From the NCBI GenBank assembly GCA_018436925.1, contig JAHDKI010000026.1, positions 62,001 to 126,000 of the forward strand: a DNA stretch of 64,000 nucleotides, read 5' to 3'. This document shows, piece after piece, positions 18,091-25,988 of this stretch (positions within the stretch are counted from its first letter, which is position 1; each line of letters begins with the position of its first letter). Source of the DNA: Syntrophaceae bacterium. GTDB taxonomy: Bacteria > Desulfobacterota > Syntrophia > Syntrophales > Smithellaceae. A model generated the notes under the pieces. The model was not told the DNA's origin. It saw only the letters and a list, made by a program, of their open reading frames with translations, and made no database searches. A program made the position numbers and the translations under genes.

Positions 18091-19343
18091 AATCCGGCCA
18101 ACTCCTTCCAGAAGCCGGGAAACGACTTGTCCACGCATTTGCGGTCGTAAATGGAAATCCCGGCAACGACCCGCGACGCGACGGCAAAACTCATTGCGAT
18201 ACGGTGATCGTTATACGTTTCTATGTTCGCCGGCTTCATCCGCCCGCCTTCCACTTCCAATCCATCGGAAAGTTCGCGGGCGCGGATGCCCGCGCGGCCG
18301 AGCTCCGCGGCCATCGCGGCCAGACGGTTGCTTTCTTTGATGCGCAGATGCGCCACATTGGTTAAAGTCGTGCGGCCGTTGCGAAAAGCGGCTAAAACCC
18401 CCACCGTGGGCACCATGTCCGGCATATCGCCCAGATCGAAAGTGAAATCGCCCTGGGCGAGCTTTCCCCCGGTAATATCCACCCAGTCTTCTCCGCTTTC
18501 CACATGGCAGCCCAGTGTCTCGAAAATATCCAGCAGACGGATGTCTCCCTGGGCGCTTTGACGCGTGATGCCGCGCACGCGGATTTTCCTGCCCGTCAGA
18601 GCGGCCGCCAGATAAAAATACGAAGCGCTCGACGCGTCGCCTTCCACGACATAGTCCCGCGCGCCGAAGAGATTGTGCGTGCCGACCTGAAAACGTCCGG
18701 CGCCCGTCCGCAGGACCTTTGCGCCGAAGGCTTCCATCACGCGGAGCGTCAGGTCAATATATGGCGCCGACACCACGGACCCTTCCAGGCTCAGATCAAT
18801 GCCCCTGGCCGTGTAGGGCCCGCACAAAAGCAGCGCGGAAACATACTGCGAGCTCTCAATGTCCGTAAGCGTGACGGCGCCTCCTTTAAGCCCGTTGGCG
18901 TGAATCTCGACCGGCGGGCAATGATTGGTGCAACGAATATCAACCCCCATGGACGCCAGCGCCTCAACCAGCGGCCCGACGGGTCTTTCACACAAACGCT
19001 TATCGCCCGTCAGAACATAGCGGCCGCGCCCCAGCGACGCAACCGCAGTCAGAAAACGCAGCGCCGTGCCGTTGTTGCCCAGAAATAAAGCCTCACCCTC
19101 GGCGCGTTTCAGCGCGCCGCCGGTGCCTGTGACGATAAAACCGTCCGGGGTCTGTTCAATGAATGCGCCCAGCATGCCCAGACCTTCGGCCAGATGCCGG
19201 GTGTCATCCGCCATCAGCGCGTTGCGGATGCGCGAGGTGCCCGAAGCCAGCGCCGCGGCGACCATCGCGCGCTGCGTCAGACTTTTCGACCCCGGCACCC
19301 GAACAACTGCATCGGGCGGATCTGAAATCGCGTCAGGATTCAT
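18087..19343 (-). CDS. aroA: 3-phosphoshikimate 1-carboxyvinyltransferase (EPSP synthase)
   Basis: 418 residues. It transfers the enolpyruvyl group from PEP to shikimate-3-phosphate. Visible motifs are VPGSKSLTQRAMVAAALA near the N-terminus, LFLGNNGTALRFLTAVA (in class I enzymes the equivalent is LGNAGTAMR), RIKESNRLAAMAAEL and the closing YNDHRIAMSFAVA. The NNGTALR variant is worth noting because this loop governs glyphosate sensitivity; the class was not resolved by eye. The start overlaps aroDE by 11 bases. Confidence 0.96.
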   Translation of the reverse strand: MNPDAISDPPDAVVRVPGSKSLTQRAMVAAALASGTSRIRNALMADDTRHLAEGLGMLGAFIEQTPDGFIVTGTGGALKRAEGEALFLGNNGTALRFLTAVASLGRGRYVLTGDKRLCERPVGPLVEALASMGVDIRCTNHCPPVEIHANGLKGGAVTLTDIESSQYVSALLLCGPYTARGIDLSLEGSVVSAPYIDLTLRVMEAFGAKVLRTGAGRFQVGTHNLFGARDYVVEGDASSASYFYLAAALTGRKIRVRGITRQSAQGDIRLLDIFETLGCHVESGEDWVDITGGKLAQGDFTFDLGDMPDMVPTVGVLAAFRNGRTTLTNVAHLRIKESNRLAAMAAELGRAGIRARELSDGLEVEGGRMKPANIETYNDHRIAMSFAVASRVVAGISIYDRKCVDKSFPGFWKELAGL

Positions 19344-20898
19344 TTTGCTCCAACCTTTCCCGAACCACTTTTTTCATCAGCGCCGCGGGCGCGTCGTGTT
19401 TCGTCCATAATTGAAACTGCGCCGCGCCCTGGTGAACAAACATATCCAGGCCGGAGACGATTCGGCACCCCTGGGCTTCGGCCTCGGCCAGCAGTTTTGT
19501 TTTGAGCGGATTGTAAATCACGTCCATGACCAGCTCGAAGCGTTTCAGGCAGCCCGGCTCCACCGGCGATGCCGACACGTCCGGAAACATGCCCACCGGC
19601 GTGGTGTTGATCAGACCGTCGGCGCGGACTTTTTTAAGCATCGCCAGCGAATAGAAGGGGCAGCCGAATTCTTCAGCCAGCGCCACGCCCGTGCCGGCGG
19701 ACCGATTGGCGATGAGAATCTCGCCTCCCTCCTTGCGAATGCCGAACGCCGCGGCCCGGGCGGTCCCGCCGGCGCCTAAAACCACGAACGTTTTTCCGGA
19801 AATCGCGGTCTGCGTTTTGAGCGCCCCGACCAATCCCAGCCAGTCGGTATTATAGCCGGTCAGACAGCCTGCGTCGTTCACAATGGTATTGACCGCGCCT
19901 AATGCAAACGCATCGGGATCGATCGCATCGAGATATTCCATCACACTGCGTTTGAAAGGAATCGTTACGGACGCGCCGCGAATGTTCATGCCGCGCAGAC
20001 CCGCCGCCGCCTGGGCGATGTCGGTTGCGCAAAAGGCGCTGTAATGGCCGTTTAAGCCCAGGGCTTTGAGCGCCGCGTTGTGCATGAGCGGTGAGAGCGA
20101 GTGCTGCACCGGATTTCCGAGCAGGATGAGGTTTAGACCCTCCTGGCCGCAGGGAGGCGGCGCCGGTTCGACCGGTTGGGCCGCAATGCGCCGCCACAGC
20201 TCCCGCATGGCGCCGGCGGTCAGCTGCCCCGGCGCGGACGGGCCGATGCCGGGCAAAACCGCAAACGCCAACGCGCTGCCCAGAAGCGGCGCGGCCACGC
20301 GGCTGGCTCTGCCTTCAGGCCCCATGCACATGGTGGCGATCGCCTGGCCGTGCTTTTCGGCGTAAGAGAGAAGCGACAACACTTTCAAATTGTCGCCGGC
20401 GCACTTCGCCATCGTGACGATCTTGACGATGGCCGGTTTAAAGACGGCGCACGCCCGGAAAACCTGTTTTAACTTCGCCTCGGACGGTGTGGCCGAAATA
20501 TCGTGCCAGGACACGATCAACTGCGACGGACTTTTCCGTTTGCGGCAAAAGGCCTGAAGCCCCAATATCGCGTCGGCCCCCATGGACAGTTCGATGTCGA
20601 TGAAGTCCGCGGAAAGCTCGGCGGCCTGCCTTAAAATTTTCATTCGGGCCGAAGGGGAAAGACCGCCTGCGGCGCGCCCGGTCCGCTCGGGGGGCAGCAG
20701 CGATTCTTCCCGACTGCGGCAGGTGACAATCACTTTCACCCGGCCGCACGCCGCGCGCACGGCGGCGATCAACCGTCCGGGATCGGCCCCGGCAATGCAG
20801 TCCATCCGCAATTCAACGGCATCGGCAAACGGACAGCAGCGCTGAATGTCTTTGATCGCCTCGTCCTGCGACGGGGCGGTAATCGGAATGCAGATCAT
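19333..20898 (-). CDS. aroDE: Bifunctional 3-dehydroquinate dehydratase (type I)/shikimate dehydrogenase
   Basis: 521 residues in one frame, a fusion. Residues 1-230 are a type I dehydroquinase: VELRMDCIAG, VTCRSREE, catalytic His in IVSWHDISA and Schiff-base Lys in VKIVTMAK, ending APGQLTAGAMRELW. Residues 250-521 are shikimate dehydrogenase: LLGNPVQHSLSPLMHNAAL, catalytic Lys in ASVTIPFKRSVMEY, GYNTDWLGLVGAL and VVLGAGGTARAAAFGIR. The fusion links steps 3 and 4 of the shikimate pathway. This arrangement is known from plants and some bacteria. It shares ATGA with pheA. Confidence 0.96.
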   Translation of the reverse strand: MICIPITAPSQDEAIKDIQRCCPFADAVELRMDCIAGADPGRLIAAVRAACGRVKVIVTCRSREESLLPPERTGRAAGGLSPSARMKILRQAAELSADFIDIELSMGADAILGLQAFCRKRKSPSQLIVSWHDISATPSEAKLKQVFRACAVFKPAIVKIVTMAKCAGDNLKVLSLLSYAEKHGQAIATMCMGPEGRASRVAAPLLGSALAFAVLPGIGPSAPGQLTAGAMRELWRRIAAQPVEPAPPPCGQEGLNLILLGNPVQHSLSPLMHNAALKALGLNGHYSAFCATDIAQAAAGLRGMNIRGASVTIPFKRSVMEYLDAIDPDAFALGAVNTIVNDAGCLTGYNTDWLGLVGALKTQTAISGKTFVVLGAGGTARAAAFGIRKEGGEILIANRSAGTGVALAEEFGCPFYSLAMLKKVRADGLINTTPVGMFPDVSASPVEPGCLKRFELVMDVIYNPLKTKLLAEAEAQGCRIVSGLDMFVHQGAAQFQLWTKHDAPAALMKKVVRERLEQNES

Positions 20899-21974
20899 AG
20901 TCCATCCTTGGCCCCCGGATAGGATCCGAGGATTTTTAAAAGAGAGGTTTTTTCTTTAAGCTCCGCAAGGCACGACTTCACCGACGCGTCGCGCTGATGG
21001 CCGATCAGATCGACAAAAAAGAGATATTCCCACATGCGTCCTTTAACGGGATGCGATTCGATTTTCGCCAGGTTGATTCTCCGGCGGGCAAAGGCCGAAA
21101 GCGCCCGGTGCAGCGCGCCGGGCAAATCCGGCGTGGCGAAAATCAGCGAGGTCTTGTCGTTGCCGGTCTGCTCGCCTTCTCCGCGGCCGATAACCACAAA
21201 GCGCGTGGTGTTATTGGGGTTGTCCTCAATGCCTTCGGCCAGCAGATTCAACCCGTAGGCCGAGGCGGCAAGCGAGCTGCCGATGGCGGCGGCGTTCTTT
21301 TTGCCTTTGACCATCTGCGCCGCGGCGGCCGTGCTTTCCGCTTCGGCAATGACCGCATTGGGAAGATTTGTCCGAATCCACGCCTGGCATTGCGCCAGCG
21401 CCTGCGGATGGGAATAAATCTGTTTTACGGCCTTGATCGTCCTGCCCGACGACAGCAGACACTGGCTGACGCGCAGATACATCTCGGCCTGAATTTTCAG
21501 GCCCGTCAGAATCAGCCGATCCAGCGTGACGTTGACGGAGCCTTCCAGGGAATTTTCCACCGGCACCACCCCCCAGTCAATCGCGCCTTTTTCCACTTCG
21601 TCAAAAACCCGCCCGATGCCCGACTGCGGGAAAAAGCGGCTCGACACGCCGAAATGCAGGCGGGCCGCCAGGTGGGAGAAGGACGCCTCCGGCCCCAGAT
21701 ACGCAATGTGCATCGGTTTTTGCAGATCGCGCGACGTCGAGATGATTTCCCGGTAAATCGACGTCATCTGCGATTTTGACAACGGCCCGTCGTTGAGCTC
21801 GTCGAGATAATCGAACACGCGGGCCTCCTGCGCCGGATTGTAGATTTCCATGCCGCGCTGCCCCTTCACCCGTCCGATCGCCACGGAAATATTCGCGCGC
21901 TCGTTGAGCAGACAAACAATCTGCCGATCCTTCTCCCGCATTTTTTCCCTTAAAACCGCAAGCGTCGGTTTCAT
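20895..21974 (-). CDS. pheA: Chorismate mutase/prephenate dehydratase (P-protein)
   Basis: 359 residues. An AroQ-type chorismate mutase (about 1-85, LREKMREKDRQIVCLLNERA) is fused to prephenate dehydratase (about 90-270, IAYLGPEASFSHLAARLHFG; VPVENSLEGSVNVTLDRL; NTTRFVVIGRG). A C-terminal ACT domain (about 280-355) has DLPGALHRALSAFARRRINLAKIESHP, broken here only by its length. The ACT domain normally mediates feedback inhibition by phenylalanine. The end overlaps aroDE and the start overlaps aroB, 4 bases each. Confidence 0.96.
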   Translation of the reverse strand: MKPTLAVLREKMREKDRQIVCLLNERANISVAIGRVKGQRGMEIYNPAQEARVFDYLDELNDGPLSKSQMTSIYREIISTSRDLQKPMHIAYLGPEASFSHLAARLHFGVSSRFFPQSGIGRVFDEVEKGAIDWGVVPVENSLEGSVNVTLDRLILTGLKIQAEMYLRVSQCLLSSGRTIKAVKQIYSHPQALAQCQAWIRTNLPNAVIAEAESTAAAAQMVKGKKNAAAIGSSLAASAYGLNLLAEGIEDNPNNTTRFVVIGRGEGEQTGNDKTSLIFATPDLPGALHRALSAFARRRINLAKIESHPVKGRMWEYLFFVDLIGHQRDASVKSCLAELKEKTSLLKILGSYPGAKDGL

Positions 21975-23065
21975 GCCTTCATGCCCTCGATTACGTCTGT
22001 TATCATTTCTTCAGGCAGCCCTCCGTTGACAAAGGGCATCCCGATTTTTTTTAAAAGGACGAACCGCACCGCGCCATCCTTTTTCTTCTTATCCATTTTC
22101 AGGCGCGCGAGGATCTCCGGCGCCGCAAAATCAGCCGGAATGCGAACCGGCAGGCCCGCCCGCTCCACCAGCGCCTCGATCCGGCGGGTTTCTTGCGCCG
22201 GCAAATAGTGCATTTTTTCCGACAGCCGGGCGGCGGCGATCATGCCCAGCGCCACGCCTTCGCCATGCGACAGACGATAGCCCGAAACCGCTTCGAGGGC
22301 GTGGCCCAGCGTATGGCCGTAATTGAGAATTCTGCGCAGCCCCTGCTCGTGTTCATCGATCTCGACGATCGACTTTTTGATCCGCAGGCAGGCCTCCACC
22401 ACGCCTGTCAGAAAAGCCGTGTCCTTGCCGCCGACATCGTCGATGCGCGCCTCAAGCTTGCCGAACAGCGCCGTGTCTTCAATGATTCCATACTTGATGA
22501 TTTCGGCCAGACCGTTGCGAAACTCGGCGTCGGGAAGCGTTTCCAGATATTTCACATCCGCATAAACCGCCTTGGGCTGATAGAAGGCGCCCACCAGATT
22601 CTTGCCCTGGGCCAGATCCACGGCGGTCTTTCCGCCGACGGCGCTGTCGACCTGCCCCACCAGCGTGGTCGGAACCTGAACATACGGAATCGACCGCATG
22701 TACACCGACGCGACAAACCCCGTCAGGTCGCCCACCACGCCGCCCCCCAGGGCGATCAGCACGGTGGAGCGATCGGCGCCCAGCGCCAGCAGTTTCCCGA
22801 CGACCTCGACGGCCGTATCCAGAGTCTTTTGCGACTCACCGGCCGGAAAATCGATCAGCGACACATTGAGCCCCGCCTGGGTCATGGCGTCGATCAATGC
22901 AGGCGCGTGCAGCCTTTTGACGTTGCTGTCGGTGACGACCACATAGTGCGAGGCCTTGAAAGTTTTGGCGATTAAAAGCACGATCCGGTCCGTGATGCCC
23001 GCGCCGATGCGGATGTCGTAGGACGACACCGTTTTCTTGTCCAGATTGACTTTCAAAGATTTCAT
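21971..23065 (-). CDS. aroB: 3-dehydroquinate synthase
   Basis: 364 residues from the ATG at 23065, which has GAGG six bases upstream. A GTG at 23077 overlapping the aroF stop is the alternative and would add four residues. It cyclises DAHP to 3-dehydroquinate using NAD+ and a divalent metal. The NAD region is ALGGGVVGDLTGFVASVYMR, followed by VPTTLVGQVDSAVGGKTAVD, and metal ligands lie in LNYGHTLGHALEAVSG and LSHGEGVALGM. Length is normal. Confidence 0.95.
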   Translation of the reverse strand: MKSLKVNLDKKTVSSYDIRIGAGITDRIVLLIAKTFKASHYVVVTDSNVKRLHAPALIDAMTQAGLNVSLIDFPAGESQKTLDTAVEVVGKLLALGADRSTVLIALGGGVVGDLTGFVASVYMRSIPYVQVPTTLVGQVDSAVGGKTAVDLAQGKNLVGAFYQPKAVYADVKYLETLPDAEFRNGLAEIIKYGIIEDTALFGKLEARIDDVGGKDTAFLTGVVEACLRIKKSIVEIDEHEQGLRRILNYGHTLGHALEAVSGYRLSHGEGVALGMIAAARLSEKMHYLPAQETRRIEALVERAGLPVRIPADFAAPEILARLKMDKKKKDGAVRFVLLKKIGMPFVNGGLPEEMITDVIEGMKA

Positions 23066-23073
23066 CGGCCGCC

Positions 23074-24093
23074 TCACACCGCCTTGGACCGCAGCGCGCC
23101 GGCCAGCGCCCGGATATCGTCCATGAGCTGGTAATACTTTTCCGGTTTGAGCGACTGCGCGCCGTCGGAAACCGCTTTTTCCGGCTCGGGATGCACCTCG
23201 ACAATGATGCCGTCGGCGCCCACCGCGACGGCGGCCCGCGCCAGCGGAATGACGTATTTGTAATTGCCTGCCGCGTGGCTGGGATCGACCACCACCGGCA
23301 GATGCGTCAGGTTCTTGAGCACCGGCACGGCGCTGATATCGAGCGTGTTTCGCGTGGCGGTTTCAAACGTCCGGATGCCCCGCTCGCATAAAATCACGTT
23401 GGGATTGCCCGACGACAGAATGTATTCGGCCGACATCAGCAGCTCCTCGATGGTCGTCATCATGCCGCGCTTGAGCAGCACCGGCTTGCGGGCCTGCCCG
23501 ACTTTTTTAAGCAGCGCGAAATTCTGGACGTTGCGGGCGCCGATCTGCAGCATGTCCGCGTAGCTTTCCACCAGATCCACATCGGCCGGGCTGACCACCT
23601 CCGTCACCGTCGGCAGCTCGGTTTTTTTCCGGGCGGCGTCAAGCAGCTTGAGCCCTTCTTCCTCCATCCCCTGGAAGCTGTAAGGCGAGGTGCGGGGTTT
23701 GAAGGCGCCGCCGCGCAGCATATGTCCGCCGCCTTTTTTGACGATATAGGCGCTTTCGAGCAGTTGCTCTTCGCTTTCGATCGCGCACGGTCCGGCCATC
23801 ACGATGAATTCCGGGCCGCCGATCCGGAGGTTGCCCACCGGAATGATCGTATCGCCCTGATGCGATTCCCGGCTGGCCAGTTTGTAGGGTTTCAAAATGG
23901 GCATGGTCTTTTCCACGCCCGGAAGCGACTCGGCGTATTTGAGCACCGCTTTGTCGCGGTTGTCCCCCACGGCGCCGATGATGGTGCGTTCCACGCCGCT
24001 TGAGGGGTGGGCTTTGTAGCCGACCGACTCGATCCAGTTAATCACATCCGTAATTTGTTTTTCCGTCGCCTGACTCTTCATGACAATAATCAT
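23074..24093 (-). CDS. aroF: 3-deoxy-7-phosphoheptulonate (DAHP) synthase, type I-beta
   Basis: 339 residues from the ATG at 24093, which has AGGAGG seven bases upstream. It condenses PEP and erythrose-4-phosphate, the entry to the shikimate pathway. The N-terminal ferredoxin-like domain (about 1-70, MIIVMKSQATEKQITDVINW; ERTIIGAVGD) is typical of I-beta enzymes with added regulation. The barrel has FIVMAGPCAIESEEQLLE, LRGGAFKPRTSPYSFQG and PVVVDPSHAAG. The frame stays open upstream to 24375, but that would translate the attenuator hairpins and is rejected. First gene of the operon. Confidence 0.96.
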   Translation of the reverse strand: MIIVMKSQATEKQITDVINWIESVGYKAHPSSGVERTIIGAVGDNRDKAVLKYAESLPGVEKTMPILKPYKLASRESHQGDTIIPVGNLRIGGPEFIVMAGPCAIESEEQLLESAYIVKKGGGHMLRGGAFKPRTSPYSFQGMEEEGLKLLDAARKKTELPTVTEVVSPADVDLVESYADMLQIGARNVQNFALLKKVGQARKPVLLKRGMMTTIEELLMSAEYILSSGNPNVILCERGIRTFETATRNTLDISAVPVLKNLTHLPVVVDPSHAAGNYKYVIPLARAAVAVGADGIIVEVHPEPEKAVSDGAQSLKPEKYYQLMDDIRALAGALRSKAV

Positions 24094-24110
24094 ACAATCC
24101 TCCTGTGATG

Positions 24111-24148
24111 AAAAAAAGGCCATGGCTTTTTGCCGCCATGGCCTTTTT
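24111..24148 (-). terminator. Intrinsic terminator of the aro attenuator (segments 3:4)
   Basis: Transcribed right to left, GGCCATGGC (24135-24143) pairs with GCCATGGCC (24118-24126). The pair is flanked by an A-run before and seven U after, giving about 14 paired bases, an 8-base loop and a U-tract. It lies 18 bases before the aroF start, so its formation would stop transcription before the first structural gene. Confidence 0.9.
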
Positions 24149-24197
24149 CGGAAACGGAAAAGCCATGGGCGGCTGTGTGCTCGATCCACCCATGGCT
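24118..24197 (-). promoter_or_regulatory. Attenuator: four mutually complementary CCATGG-core segments
   Basis: In transcript order the segments are 1 (24189-24197), 2 (24161-24169), 3 (24135-24143) and 4 (24118-24126). Segments 1:2 can form a 12-pair stem (AGCCATGGG with CCCATGGCT plus three inner pairs). Segments 3:4 form the terminator. Segment 2 with its GCCGCC flank can instead pair with segment 3 and its GGCGGC flank, an antiterminator of about 11 pairs with one bulge. This is the layout of trp/phe-type attenuators. Segment 1 begins 18 bases past the leader-peptide stop, so the way the ribosome controls it is not the textbook overlap. Confidence 0.8.
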
Positions 24198-24215
24198 GTT
24201 TTGGTTTGGTTTGTC

Positions 24216-24311
24216 TTAAAACGACTCCCTCAGCGACAGGCAGACCGGCGCATAATAGGTATAAAACCAATAGCCAAAAAAAGTGCTGTATGCGTTTTTC
24301 TGCGTGTTCAC
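24216..24311 (-). CDS. Aromatic-rich leader peptide of the aro operon
   Basis: A 31-codon frame opens with GTG at 24311 and ends with TAA at 24216-24218. Residues 8-20 hold nine aromatic residues: five Tyr, three Phe and one Trp, including FFGYWFYTYY. It lies about 30 bases after the predicted transcription start and just before the attenuator stems. A ribosome stalled for lack of charged aromatic tRNAs would therefore be placed to alter folding. The ribosome site (AAAGGA) is 14 bases before the GTG, a long spacing and the weakest point. An in-frame TAG upstream leaves GTG as the only normal start. Confidence 0.8.
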   Translation of the reverse strand: MNTQKNAYSTFFGYWFYTYYAPVCLSLRESF

Positions 24312-24346
24312 TGAAAAAAAAGCTGTCCTTTCGCGTAATGGCGTTC

Positions 24347-24375
24347 CCTATAGAAGAGGATCGACGCCTTGTCAA
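24347..24375 (-). promoter_or_regulatory. Sigma70 promoter of the aro operon
   Basis: On the minus strand TTGACA (24370-24375), 17 bp, then TATAGG (24347-24352). The predicted start near 24340 gives a leader of about 250 bases that contains the leader peptide and attenuator. Confidence 0.8.
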
Positions 24376-24406
24376 GGATTTTTTTTCATCCTGACTTTCA
24401 GCGCGC

Positions 24407-24907
24407 TTAATCCATGAGGACTTTGGCCAGAATAATGCCCAGAATCAGCCACACGGGAATGGAAATGATCAAAGACCAGATGATGCCCTGGTTGCTGCGC
24501 AGCTGCTTGTTCATATCCTTTTCCACCAGCGCCCGCTCGATCTTGTGTTTGATTTCATCAAACTGGAACGGCTTGACGATGTAATCGACCGCCCCTTTCT
24601 TCATCGCCTCGAGCACGGTTTCAATCGATGGATACCCGGTAATGACGATGAAAATCACGTCCGGATCAAGGCGCTTCACTTCGCCAAGCAGCGTCAATCC
24701 GTCCATATTGGCCATTTTAATGTCGGAAACCACAATGTCGAAGTGATTCTTCTTGAAAGCGGCCAGCGCTTCTTCGCCGCTTGCCGCGCTCACCGCGTCG
24801 AGCCCGATGAGCTTCATATACTGGGTTAAGACATCGAGAATGGCCGGATCATCATCCACAACCAGAATCCGCTTATGGATCTTCGTTAAGCTGTTGAGCG
24901 TCGTCAT
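24407..24907 (-). CDS. Response regulator with C-terminal membrane helix
   Basis: 166 residues from the ATG at 24907, with GAGGGG upstream. Residues 13-130 are a receiver domain: ILVVDDDPAILDVLTQYMK, phosphoacceptor Asp in DIVVSDIKMANMDG, Thr in VITGYPS and Lys in YIVKPFQFDEIKHK. No DNA-binding or enzymatic output domain follows. Instead residues 140-165 form one hydrophobic helix (IIWSLIISIPVWLILGIILA) that would anchor the protein in the membrane. The partner kinase is not adjacent. The role is unknown. Confidence 0.88.
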   Translation of the reverse strand: MTTLNSLTKIHKRILVVDDDPAILDVLTQYMKLIGLDAVSAASGEEALAAFKKNHFDIVVSDIKMANMDGLTLLGEVKRLDPDVIFIVITGYPSIETVLEAMKKGAVDYIVKPFQFDEIKHKIERALVEKDMNKQLRSNQGIIWSLIISIPVWLILGIILAKVLMD

Positions 24908-24937
24908 GGGCACCCCTCGCTTTTGGATGTGGCAGAG

Positions 24938-24966
24938 TGTGTAACAGGATCGGCGGGCAATGTCAA
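24938..24966 (-). promoter_or_regulatory. Possible promoter of the response regulator gene
   Basis: A consensus -35 TTGACA (24961-24966) is followed after 17 bp by TACACA (24938-24943), a weak -10. Position fits the start at 24907. Confidence 0.4.
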
Positions 24967-25095
24967 CGAGAAACATCAGTCAAGTCGGCAACCTATGAAG
25001 AGCCTGCCGGCATCGGGACCGGGAAGCGCGCCTCCCGGCTGGAGCGCGGCGCGAAGCCTTGCTCCGGGATAAACATTTTTCTTGGGACATTTTTA

Positions 25096-25104
25096 TGCTA
25101 TAAA
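25096..25104 (+). promoter_or_regulatory. Extended -10 element upstream of the 25165 gene
   Basis: TGC followed by TATAAA (25099-25104) forms an extended -10, about 55 bp before the gene. No good -35 is seen at the normal distance. Confidence 0.35.
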
Positions 25105-25164
25105 AGCAGCCGTCTTTGCGATGCCGAGGAAAAAACCCCTTGCGGAAACCGCCTGGAAAAAAGG

Positions 25165-25821
25165 ATGGATAGCATGCTTAATACCTTGATGGCTCTGGCC
25201 GCAGTCTGCGGCATTTTGTGTCTTGTTTTTCTTTTCATTGCCGTCTTCGCCCTGCGCAAAAAAGCCTTTTTCAACAGCGCGCTGAGTCTTTTGGTCGCCT
25301 TCCTGTCGCTTTCACTTGCCGCGCTGTTCGGAACGCTGATGGTCGCCTCCCGCGGCTATCAGGCCCTGACCCATGAAGCGCTTGCCGCCGTGGTGCGCGT
25401 GGAACCGCGGCCCAAGAAAACATTCACCGCGCATGTCCGATTTCCCGACCAGCGTCAGGCCATTTTCGACCTGGCGGGCGACCAGCTCTACATCGACGCC
25501 TACATTCTCAAATGGAAACCGCTCATCAACGTTCTGGGGCTGCACACCGTCTATGAACTCGACCGCATTGGCGGCCGATATCTGAGCCTTGATGACGAGC
25601 AAACCGAACCCCGGCGTTTTTTTCAACTGTCCAAACCCAAAACGATCGATCTTTTGAATCTGCGGGAAAGATACCTTTTTTTAAGATGGCTTCTCGACGC
25701 GGAATACGGCTCGGCTACGTTTATCCCTTCCGACCGGCCCGCCACCTATGAAATTCGCATATCCACCACGGGTCTGCTGGCGCGGGAAGTGGAACAAAAA
25801 CAGCCCCGTTCGAAAGAATGA
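25165..25821 (+). CDS. Conserved membrane protein of unknown function
   Basis: 218 residues from ATG 25165 (ATG 25174 is equally possible). Two membrane helices (about 5-28 and 36-58) precede a soluble domain of mostly beta strands. That domain contains FTAHVRFPDQRQAIFDLAGDQLYIDAYILKWKP and LGLHTVYELDRIGGRYL, here named in two parts. I recall proteins of this shape in proteobacteria, sometimes labelled multidrug efflux pump without support; the two-helix architecture does not fit a transporter. The frame extends upstream to 24937 but that part is low-quality coding sequence. Confidence 0.7.
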   Translation: MDSMLNTLMALAAVCGILCLVFLFIAVFALRKKAFFNSALSLLVAFLSLSLAALFGTLMVASRGYQALTHEALAAVVRVEPRPKKTFTAHVRFPDQRQAIFDLAGDQLYIDAYILKWKPLINVLGLHTVYELDRIGGRYLSLDDEQTEPRRFFQLSKPKTIDLLNLRERYLFLRWLLDAEYGSATFIPSDRPATYEIRISTTGLLAREVEQKQPRSKE

Positions 25822-25988
25822 CGCGGAGGTTGCTTTTCTCGTCCTTGCACACTGTTGACATTTTCCCCGCCTGAAGGCATGGGGGAAGGGCTGCCTGCTC
25901 ACAAAACGCCTTGCAGCCTTGCGATCCGGCCGGCGCGAACGGAAACGATTCCGAATGGACACCTAACCCATATGAAAGCGGACCTCTC

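Noticed and set aside
24094..24375. Longer N-terminus for AroF, starting up to 24375
   Set aside because: It would translate the leader and both hairpins, lacks a ribosome site, and the ATG at 24093 has a perfect AGGAGG and the family N-terminus.
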